Source of the DNA: DAONJL01 sp035405645 [NCBI: bacterium]
GTDB lineage: Bacteria; JAGOBX01; DAONJL01
Length of the DNA: 29,364 nt
Assembly (NCBI GenBank): GCA_035405645.1
Contig: DAONJL010000031.1
Coordinates: forward strand, 1 to 29,364
Reading direction: 5' to 3'
Part shown: piece after piece, positions 8,416 to 15,607 of the stretch
Layout: each line of letters opens with the position of its first letter
How positions within the stretch are numbered: position 1 is the first letter of the stretch
Position numbers and translations under genes: made by a program
Notes under the pieces: model-generated
Databases searched by the model: none
What the model saw: only the letters and a program-made list of their open reading frames with translations
Told to the model about the DNA's origin: nothing

Positions 8416-10051
8416 AATTTCACAATTTACAAAAAATATTCTTGCACAACTTTTGAAAACTGATAATGAAAAAGAAATCTATCATTTTTATATGCCAGAT
8501 TTTGATACTTTTCTTAATCCTTTTGTTATTAATAATATTAGTAAAGCACTTTCTTTAATTAAAAGTTTTATGTATGATAAATCTGCTGAAATTGTAATAC
8601 ATTATAATAATGAACTTTCCTCTATTTTTTCTGCTTATCTAATTTCTAAATTTTTTAAATGGCAAAAAAAAGAAATTATTTTTAATGATATTTCTGTTTC
8701 TTTAAGAAATAGATTAAATATTATTGTTGGCTCTTTTTCAATTAGTGATAAAAAAAATCAAATTATAAAAATTACTGATTATGATAAAATAAATGAAGAA
8801 GAAAAAAATGAACTAATTATTTTTAATAACTTTACTGAGGAAAAATATAAAAGCAAATATTCTCTATCTCTTGAAGTTCTAACTTTTAAATTAATTCAAT
8901 CTTTGTTTTTATCAGAAGAAGAATTATTTAATAAAACATTTGTTGCTTATGATTTAGAAACCACAGGTACATCAATGCTTGATGAAATAATAGAAATCGG
9001 CGCTGTTAAATATCGTAATGGTGTTAAAGTTGATAAATTTCAAACACTGGTCAATCCCCAACGATTTATTCCACAGCATATTGTCAACTTAACTAATATA
9101 ACAAATGAAATGGTTAAAAATGCACCTGTAATTAAAGATGTTATTAAAGATTTTGCTAACTTTTTAAGTGATGCTGATTTTATTGTTGTTCATAATGGTG
9201 GACTTGATATTTCCTTTATTAGCAAAGCATATAAGAAGTATTTGAATAAAACTTTTAATATGAAAAGTTATGATACAAGAATGATTGCGCAATCAATTAG
9301 ACCAATGTCAGGTCTTAGTTTAGGTGCTATTTCTGAAGATATGGGAATTGAATTAATTGATGCACATCGCGCTGCTGCTGATGCAGAAGCAACTGGTGAT
9401 TCTTTCATTAAATTAATTTTATTAAAACAAATTGGTCTTAAAATTTTTACTAATAATTATTTAAGTGTCATTATTCCATCTATGCTTATTACTCCTAAAA
9501 AAATTATTGGTGAAAATAGATTATATTTTATCTCTGCTATTAATAATTTAAAAAAATGTAAAGTTTATCTAATTAAATCTCTATTAAAAAAAATTGATAA
9601 TTTTAATAGATTTGAAATTCTAAAAATATTTTATAAATTGCAAAATGCATTAAGAAAATTTCAAAAAGAAACTATTTTCTCTTTTATTGAAAAATATCTT
9701 GAATTTACAAATATAAAACTTGATGAAGAAAAAGATTATCTTTTCAATACTGATAAATTTTTTAAAATTGAATTAACAGATTTAAAATATAATTCATTAT
9801 TAGAATTAGAATATTTGATCCCTTTAACAAAAGAAAATTATATCCCTGTTTTTTTTGTTGAAAACATTACAATTGAAAAAATTAAAAAAAATAAACGCAA
9901 TGAAATTATTGGAACTGTTCGGCAAAATAATATTAAGAAAAAATTTATCTTAAAAGATGAAAATGACACAAATAAAAATAATTTATTTTTCATTATCTTA
10001 ATTGAAAAATTTTTATTTATCTTCAAAAAAATTAAGTTGAAAGAAATATAA
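8399..10051 (+). CDS. RecJ-like scaffold with inserted DnaQ-type 3'-5' exonuclease; DHH motifs lost
   Basis: 550 residues in three parts. The middle (~180-342) is a complete DEDDh exonuclease: DLETTG with D185 and E187, HNGGLD with H265 and D270, and HRAAAD with H323 and D328. This is the fold of the DNA polymerase III epsilon chain. The flanks read as RecJ. Residues 33-90 resemble the RecJ opening (NPFVINNISKAL, then a beta strand and a helix) but HYNNELS stands where the metal-binding DYDxDG should be. Residues 157-170 (SLEVLTFKLIQSLF) match the GVAFKLAQAL helix. Residues 353-400, with GENRLYFISAINNL, match the PLxGENRxLVxxGL segment. Residues 455-496 (IELTDL, IPVFFVENITI) match the RecJ OB domain. 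The DHH triplet and the DHHA1 glycine motif are not seen. Predicted role: single-strand DNA exonuclease in repair, now using the DnaQ site. Its start lies inside the receiver gene. Confidence 0.75.
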   Translation: MKRKIEISQFTKNILAQLLKTDNEKEIYHFYMPDFDTFLNPFVINNISKALSLIKSFMYDKSAEIVIHYNNELSSIFSAYLISKFFKWQKKEIIFNDISVSLRNRLNIIVGSFSISDKKNQIIKITDYDKINEEEKNELIIFNNFTEEKYKSKYSLSLEVLTFKLIQSLFLSEEELFNKTFVAYDLETTGTSMLDEIIEIGAVKYRNGVKVDKFQTLVNPQRFIPQHIVNLTNITNEMVKNAPVIKDVIKDFANFLSDADFIVVHNGGLDISFISKAYKKYLNKTFNMKSYDTRMIAQSIRPMSGLSLGAISEDMGIELIDAHRAAADAEATGDSFIKLILLKQIGLKIFTNNYLSVIIPSMLITPKKIIGENRLYFISAINNLKKCKVYLIKSLLKKIDNFNRFEILKIFYKLQNALRKFQKETIFSFIEKYLEFTNIKLDEEKDYLFNTDKFFKIELTDLKYNSLLELEYLIPLTKENYIPVFFVENITIEKIKKNKRNEIIGTVRQNNIKKKFILKDENDTNKNNLFFIILIEKFLFIFKKIKLKEI

Positions 10052-10056
10052 ATAAT

Positions 10057-10085
10057 TTGACAATTTATTAAAATTATATTATTAT
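10057..10085 (+). promoter_or_regulatory. Promoter of the carbamoyltransferase operon
   Basis: TTGACA at 10057-10062, a 17-nt spacer, and TATTAT at 10080-10085. An AAGGAG at 10116-10121 precedes the ATG at 10129, giving a leader of about 35-40 nt. Confidence 0.55.
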
Positions 10086-10128
10086 TACTTTTCACTTTTT
10101 TTAATAAATTTTTTTAAGGAGTTTAATT

Positions 10129-12063
10129 ATGTATATTTTAGGTATTTCTTGTTTTTATCATGATAGTGCTGCTGCTTTAATACACAATGGTGAAATTGTA
10201 GCGGCAGCACAGGAAGAACGATTTACTCGAAAAAAACACGACCAGAATTTTCCTATTAATGCTATTAATTTTTGCTTAAATTATGCCGGCATCAAAGTAT
10301 CTGATTTAAGTTATGTGGCTTTTTATGATAAGCCATTATTAAAATTTCACCGTCTTTTATTAACCTATCTTAGTTATGCACCAGTAGGCTTTGAATCATT
10401 TGTCGAGGCTTTACCTATCTGGTTAAAACAAAAATTCTTTATTAAAGATTTAATTATGGAATCATTAAATTATGACGGTGAAATTCTTTTTCCTGAGCAC
10501 CATTATTCACACGCTGCTTCTGCTTTCTTTCCATCACCATTTAAACAGGCTGCTTTTCTTACATTAGATGGTGTTGGCGAATGGACTACAACAAGTTATG
10601 GGGTTGGCAAAAATAATAAAATTGAAATTATTGGTGAAATTAAATTCCCTCATTCTTTAGGTCTTTTATATTCTGCTTTTACTTACTTCTGTGGTTTTAA
10701 AGTTAATTCAGGCGAATATAAATTAATGGGTTTAGCGCCACATGGCAGACCTATTTATGCTGATTTAATTAAAAAAGAATTAATTGATATTAAAGAAGAT
10801 GGTTCTTTTCGGCTTAATTTAGACTATTTTGATTATATGGTTGGTTTGAAAATGACAAGTAAAAAAATGGCTGATTTATTTGGTGGTCCTGCACGAAAAC
10901 CTGAAACTTTTATTTCACAAAGAGAAATGGACCTCGCTGCTTCAATTCAATTTGTTACAGAAGAAATAATAGATAAATTAGCAAGAAATATCAAAAAAAT
11001 TACTGGTGAAAAATATTTATGTATGGCTGGTGGAGTGGCATTAAACTGCGTTGCTAATGGTAAATTACTTATGGAAAAAGTTTTTGATGATATTTGGATT
11101 CAACCTGCTGCTGGTGACGCTGGGGGGGCTGTTGGTGCTGCTTTAATGGTCTGGTATCAATACTTAGAAAATGAACGAAAAGCAGATAATATAAATGATT
11201 TTCAAAAAGGTTCTTATTTAGGTCCAGAGTATAGTAATGAATATATTGAAAGATTTTTAAAAGATAAAAATGTCGAATATGAATACATTCCAACTGAGGA
11301 AATACCTGATAGAATTGCAGAATTAATTGAAAAACAAAATGTTATTGGCTGGTTTCAAGGAAGAATGGAATTTGGACCACGCGCGCTTGGGGCACGCAGT
11401 ATTTTAGGCGATGCTCGTTCTACTGAAATGCAATCTATTATGAATTTAAAAATAAAATATCGTGAATCATTCAGACCTTTTGCACCTTCTGTTTTAGAAG
11501 AAGATGTAACTCAATTTTTTGAATCGCCTATGAAAAGTCCTTATATGCTGCTAATTGATAATATTCGTAAAGATAAATTAATTCCAATGCCATCAGAAGA
11601 AGAATTAGAAAAAAAAGTTGAAGAACAAAAAAAGAAATTAGAAGAAGAATTAGTTGAATTACAAAAATTAGGTCGTATGGATGAATACAATAAAATCAAA
11701 AATTTAATTAATAGTAAAGATTATATAAAATTCAGAATTAAAATACATGCACCTCGTTCTGATGTCCCTGCTATTACTCATGTTAATTATTCTGGTAGAT
11801 TACAAACTGTTAATAAAGAAACAAATCCACTTTATTACAAATTAATAGAAGCATTTAAAAAACGAACAGGTTATGGCATTATAATAAATACTTCTTTTAA
11901 TGTGCGTGGTGAACCAATTGTATGTTCACCTCAACACGCTTTTACCTGTTTTTTAAGAACTGAAATGGACTATTTAATTATGGGCAATTTTTTAATTGAT
12001 AAAAAGAAAATTAAAGATATTCCAAAAGACAAAAGTTGGATGACTGATTTTGACCTTGATTAA
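10129..12063 (+). CDS. NodU/CmcH-family O-carbamoyltransferase
   Basis: 644 residues. The N-terminal Kae1-like ASKHA domain starts YILGISCFYHDSAAAL, has the metal-type H124/H125...H128 cluster in EHHYSHAASAF, D147 in LTLDGVG, and the MAGGVALNCVANG loop. The C-terminal domain has GWFQGRMEFGPRALGARSIL, the block around RESFRPFAPSVL, and INTSFNVRGEPIV. The family makes carbamoyl-adenylate from carbamoyl phosphate and ATP and moves the carbamoyl group to a hydroxyl on a sugar, antibiotic or lipid-linked glycan (NodU, TobZ, CmcH). A charged, coiled-coil-like insert of about 50 residues sits near 483-535. An SxtJ-like membrane protein follows 27 nt later, the usual neighbour of this subfamily. The acceptor is not known; a cell-envelope glycan or lipid is the best guess. 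Confidence 0.88.
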   Translation: MYILGISCFYHDSAAALIHNGEIVAAAQEERFTRKKHDQNFPINAINFCLNYAGIKVSDLSYVAFYDKPLLKFHRLLLTYLSYAPVGFESFVEALPIWLKQKFFIKDLIMESLNYDGEILFPEHHYSHAASAFFPSPFKQAAFLTLDGVGEWTTTSYGVGKNNKIEIIGEIKFPHSLGLLYSAFTYFCGFKVNSGEYKLMGLAPHGRPIYADLIKKELIDIKEDGSFRLNLDYFDYMVGLKMTSKKMADLFGGPARKPETFISQREMDLAASIQFVTEEIIDKLARNIKKITGEKYLCMAGGVALNCVANGKLLMEKVFDDIWIQPAAGDAGGAVGAALMVWYQYLENERKADNINDFQKGSYLGPEYSNEYIERFLKDKNVEYEYIPTEEIPDRIAELIEKQNVIGWFQGRMEFGPRALGARSILGDARSTEMQSIMNLKIKYRESFRPFAPSVLEEDVTQFFESPMKSPYMLLIDNIRKDKLIPMPSEEELEKKVEEQKKKLEEELVELQKLGRMDEYNKIKNLINSKDYIKFRIKIHAPRSDVPAITHVNYSGRLQTVNKETNPLYYKLIEAFKKRTGYGIIINTSFNVRGEPIVCSPQHAFTCFLRTEMDYLIMGNFLIDKKKIKDIPKDKSWMTDFDLD

Positions 12064-12090
12064 ATAAATTAATTATGGTGGTGAATAAAA

Positions 12091-12507
12091 ATGACAAAAA
12101 ATGAAAAACAAAATAATGAATTAAGAAAATTTGCTTTTACTATGGGTATTGCTTTATTAGTCTTACTATCAATTTTATTTATGTTTAAAAGATGGCAAAC
12201 TTTTGGCACTGTAGCAAAAATTGTTTATATTATTGCTTTTGCCTTTATTATCATAGGTGTTATTGCACCGATTATTTTACAGCCTTTTTATAATTGCTGG
12301 ATGAAATTCTCAATTTTTTTAGGTGAAAAAATTGTAAGTAAAATTGTGCTTGCATTTATTTTTTATTGTATTTTCACACCTGTTGCTTTTATTTTAAAAC
12401 TTTGTGGTAAAGATTATATGAAGAAAAATTTTGATAAAGATGCAAAAACTTACTGGGAAAAAAGAGAGAAAAAATTTGAAAAAGAAAGTTTGCTTAAACA
12501 ATATTAA
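12091..12507 (+). CDS. SxtJ-family small membrane protein
   Basis: 138 residues with a charged N-terminus and about three hydrophobic segments (~14-31, ~42-66, ~85-105), followed by a cytosolic tail with GKDYMKKNFDKDAKTYWEKRE. That tail, LxGKDxxxxxFDxxAxSYWxxR, is the signature of the SxtJ family, whose genes sit beside NodU-type carbamoyltransferases in many bacteria and in saxitoxin clusters. It probably holds the carbamoyltransferase or its substrate at the inner membrane; the molecular role is not established. The weak GGTGGTG upstream can serve as ribosome binding site. The short DUF5989 protein that often completes this set is not seen here. The next gene begins 2 nt after its stop. Confidence 0.75.
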   Translation: MTKNEKQNNELRKFAFTMGIALLVLLSILFMFKRWQTFGTVAKIVYIIAFAFIIIGVIAPIILQPFYNCWMKFSIFLGEKIVSKIVLAFIFYCIFTPVAFILKLCGKDYMKKNFDKDAKTYWEKREKKFEKESLLKQY

Positions 12508-12509
12508 TT

Positions 12510-13124
12510 ATGAATTTTTTTATAAACTTTTTAAAATTCTCAAAATTAAGTGAAAATTTAGTTGATTTATGGCATCAGGAAAAAGATATTGAACAAAATA
12601 GTTTATCAGAGTTAGAAAAACTAATATATTCATTACAAAAAAAAAATTATGAATTATGGCATTTAGAGGATAAAGCAAGAGACCCTGCTGCAACAGATAA
12701 AACAATTGCTGATATAAAAAGACAAATAGATAAAAAAAATCAAGAACGAAATGATTTAATCGAATTGATTGATGATTATCTTTTAAAAGAATTCAAAAAA
12801 GCAAAAATTAAATATAAAAAAGATGTAAAAATAAATACTGAAACACCTGGTTCTGCAATTGACCGTTTAACTATTCTAACTTTGAAAATCTATCATATGC
12901 AAGAACAAATGTTGAGAGACGATGTCGATTCTCTGCATAAATCTAATTGTAAAAATAAATTGAATATTTTAATCAAACAAAAAAAATTATTATTAAAAGC
13001 ATTAAAATTTCTCTTTGATGAAATAATTAAAGGTCAAAAAAAAATTATTGTTTATCGCCAATTTAAAATGTATAATGACCCTAATTTAAATCCTGAAATA
13101 TATAAAAATTTAAAGAAAAAATAA
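12510..13124 (+). CDS. DUF4254 protein
   Basis: 204 residues, soluble and mostly helical. It carries the family's conserved blocks: NYELWHLEDKARDPAATD (with Trp-His and the Asp-Pro turn), IDKKNQERNDLIE, ETPGSAIDRLTILTLKIYHM, and near the C-terminus VYRQFKMYNDPNLNPEIY. Family members are found near glycosyltransferase and LPS-type gene sets in other diderms, and their biochemical activity is unknown to me. It is packed between the SxtJ gene and a putative outer-membrane protein gene with no spare bases, which suggests a shared job in envelope glycan modification. I see no enzyme active site I can name. Confidence 0.75.
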   Translation: MNFFINFLKFSKLSENLVDLWHQEKDIEQNSLSELEKLIYSLQKKNYELWHLEDKARDPAATDKTIADIKRQIDKKNQERNDLIELIDDYLLKEFKKAKIKYKKDVKINTETPGSAIDRLTILTLKIYHMQEQMLRDDVDSLHKSNCKNKLNILIKQKKLLLKALKFLFDEIIKGQKKIIVYRQFKMYNDPNLNPEIYKNLKKK

Positions 13125-13988
13125 ATGCAAAAAATATATATTATTGTTACAATTATTATTTTTTTTTGTGGTACATCATTATTTAGCGAAACTGCAAAAT
13201 CAGATATAAAAATTGTAAAAGAAACAGAAGAAATCAGATTTCTTGATACACAACGAAGTGGTATTGTTTTATTACCAACAGGATATCGTGGTGAACCTGC
13301 TACCACTGGTTTTAATTTTGATTTAATTATTACTCCTATTGTTGGTGAACTTATTGGTAAACGAAAAAATGACCCAAATAAAAATATTATCTGGACTAAT
13401 GCTGGTTTTGCTCAATTAATTACTGGTGATTTAAAATATACTTTTTTTTCAGAACAATATAAAAGACCTGCTTTATCTACTGGTTTTTTATATACTTTCG
13501 CTCTTTCCTGGTCGTCAGAAGAAAAAATTGAAAGACCATCTACTTTTTCTGGTTTTTATTTATCTACATCTAAATCTTATCTTCGTTCTAAAAATGGTAG
13601 ATTGCATTTTGGTTTATTAACAAATGGTTATGCTAAAGGTTTTTCTTATTTAACTGATTATTATTTGCCTAATTCTGGCTTTCTCGTTTTTTTAGGTACT
13701 GATATTGACTTCACTAAAAAATGGGGATTATTTTTAGAACTTGCCAAACCGATTAGTGATAAACAAAATTCTATTCTTATGAATTTTCGAATTAAAGGTT
13801 CTTTACCTCTTTTAACTGCTTCTCTTATTAATACAAATGATGGACTATCTTTAATTGTTTTTATGAATTTACGATTAACTTTATTTCCACCGCTTACTAA
13901 AGAAGGAAAAGATAAAATTCGCAAAGAAAAAGAAATGATAGAAAAAAGTAAAGAATGGGATAAACGCTTAAAAGAATTAGAATTATGA
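13125..13988 (+). CDS. Putative outer-membrane beta-barrel protein
   Basis: 287 residues, not recognised as a named family. An N-terminal signal peptide (MQKIYIIVTIIIFFCGTSLFSE, likely cut after Ser20-Glu or nearby) is followed by a stretch rich in Gly, aromatic and Ser/Thr residues in alternating patterns (GFLYTFALSW, FSGFYLSTSKSYL, RLHFGLLTNGYAK, GFLVFLGTDIDF). These read like transmembrane beta strands of a small outer-membrane barrel. The last 30 residues are charged and helical, so it may have a periplasmic tail. The ATG directly follows the DUF4254 stop, and the end overlaps nadE as ATGA. Its place in the carbamoyltransferase run suggests an envelope role, but this is inference. Confidence 0.6.
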   Translation: MQKIYIIVTIIIFFCGTSLFSETAKSDIKIVKETEEIRFLDTQRSGIVLLPTGYRGEPATTGFNFDLIITPIVGELIGKRKNDPNKNIIWTNAGFAQLITGDLKYTFFSEQYKRPALSTGFLYTFALSWSSEEKIERPSTFSGFYLSTSKSYLRSKNGRLHFGLLTNGYAKGFSYLTDYYLPNSGFLVFLGTDIDFTKKWGLFLELAKPISDKQNSILMNFRIKGSLPLLTASLINTNDGLSLIVFMNLRLTLFPPLTKEGKDKIRKEKEMIEKSKEWDKRLKELEL

Positions 13989-15607
13989 AATTTGCTATTT
14001 GTCAGATAAATTCTCAAATTGGTGATTTTGAAAATAATTCAAATAAAATTATAAATTATATAAAATTAGCCACAGAACAAAAATGTGATTTAATTATTTT
14101 CCCTGAATTATGCATTTCAGGTTATCCGCCGATGGATTTACTTGATAATCCAGAATTTATTGACCATAATTATAATGCTTTAAATAAAATTTTAAAACAT
14201 ACAGTAAATTCAGACAATTATGTTATTCTTGGTTCAATTACTCGCCTGAATAATCAATTATTTAATTCTGCATTAGTGTTACATAAAGGTAATATAATTT
14301 TTCAACAAAATAAAACATTATTACCAAACTATGATGTGTTTGATGAAAAAAGATATTTTACTCCTAATAAAAAATTCTCCCTTTTTCAAATTAACAATTT
14401 TAAAATTGGTATATTAATATGTGAAGATATTTGGTATGATGAATTTAAAAATTATAAAATTAATCCAATTAATAAAATAAAAAAATTAAAACCTGATTTA
14501 GTTGTTGTTATTTCTGCTTCACCTTTTGAAAAAGAAAAAATTGAAAAAAGGCTAACAATTTGTCATAATAATTTTGTAAAATCTAAAATCCCTATAATTT
14601 ATGTTAATTCTATTGGGGCGCAGGATGAATTAATTTTTGATGGTGCAAGTTTTTATTTGAATAATGATAATATTTTTATCTGTAAACAATTTGAAGAAGA
14701 TTTTGCTATTTTTGATTTAAATCAAAAAATTAATAATTATAAAAAAGTTCCCTTAATTGAACAAATTCATTCTGCTTTAATTTTAGGTATAAAAGATTAT
14801 TTTCTGAAATGCAAATTCAATAAAACAATCATAGGTATTAGTGGTGGAATTGATTCTGCTGTCGTTGCTTCGCTCGCTGTTCGTGCATTAGGAAATAATA
14901 ATGTAATCGGTTTAATATTACCTTCAAAATATACTTCACAGGCAAGTATTGATGATGCAATAAAATTATCCAGAAATTTAGAAATCGAATATTTTATAAT
15001 TTCAATTAATAAATTATTTTCATTATATCTCGATGAACTTTCAGAATATTTTAAAAACCGTGAATTTGATATTACAGAAGAAAATATACAATCACGAATA
15101 AGAGGAAATTTACTTATGGCATTTGCAAATAAATTTAATGCTCTTGTTCTTGCCACTGGTAATAAATCAGAGTTATCAATGGGTTATTGCACTTTATATG
15201 GTGATTTAATTGGTGGGCTTGCTGTTATTGGTGATTTATTAAAAAGAGAAATATATGAATTAGCACGATACATAAATAAAGAAAAAGAAATAATTCCAGA
15301 AAATATCTTTTTAAAAGCACCATCAGCTGAATTAAAATATAATCAAAAAGATGAAGATACTTTACCACCTTATAAAATATTAGATGCTGTGCTTTATTAT
15401 CATTTTGAATTAGGTTTAACTAAAAATGATATTATTAATAAATATAATTTTGATGAAAATATTGTGAATGAAATATTTCATAAATTATATAGACAGGAAT
15501 ATAAAAGAAAACAGGCACCAATTACACTTAAAATTTCTCGAAAAAACTTTGGGATTGGGCGAAGAATTCCTATTACTAATAAATTCTACTTCTTAAATAA
15601 AAAATAA
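13985..15607 (+). CDS. nadE: Glutamine-dependent NAD+ synthetase
   Basis: 540 residues, two domains. Residues 1-~250 are a nitrilase-type amidase that frees ammonia from glutamine, with the Glu-Lys-Cys triad E41 (FPELCISGYPP), K110 (QNKTLLPNY) and C146 (ILICEDIW). Residues ~270-540 are the ATP-dependent synthetase that amidates nicotinic acid adenine dinucleotide: the P-loop SGGIDS is at 286-291, followed by QSRIRGNLLMAF, ATGNKSELSMGY and GDLIGGLAVIGD. The length equals that of the usual fused enzyme. The start overlaps the previous stop (ATGA), so translation is coupled. Its stop abuts the stop of the convergent coiled-coil gene without a single spacer base. Confidence 0.95.
   Translation: MKFAICQINSQIGDFENNSNKIINYIKLATEQKCDLIIFPELCISGYPPMDLLDNPEFIDHNYNALNKILKHTVNSDNYVILGSITRLNNQLFNSALVLHKGNIIFQQNKTLLPNYDVFDEKRYFTPNKKFSLFQINNFKIGILICEDIWYDEFKNYKINPINKIKKLKPDLVVVISASPFEKEKIEKRLTICHNNFVKSKIPIIYVNSIGAQDELIFDGASFYLNNDNIFICKQFEEDFAIFDLNQKINNYKKVPLIEQIHSALILGIKDYFLKCKFNKTIIGISGGIDSAVVASLAVRALGNNNVIGLILPSKYTSQASIDDAIKLSRNLEIEYFIISINKLFSLYLDELSEYFKNREFDITEENIQSRIRGNLLMAFANKFNALVLATGNKSELSMGYCTLYGDLIGGLAVIGDLLKREIYELARYINKEKEIIPENIFLKAPSAELKYNQKDEDTLPPYKILDAVLYYHFELGLTKNDIINKYNFDENIVNEIFHKLYRQEYKRKQAPITLKISRKNFGIGRRIPITNKFYFLNKK

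Noticed and set aside
11069-11293. Minus-strand frame with a HQQPPQRHQQQ tract
   Set aside because: It is the reverse of the carbamoyltransferase AAGDAGGAVGAA loop, has no start signal and no family match.
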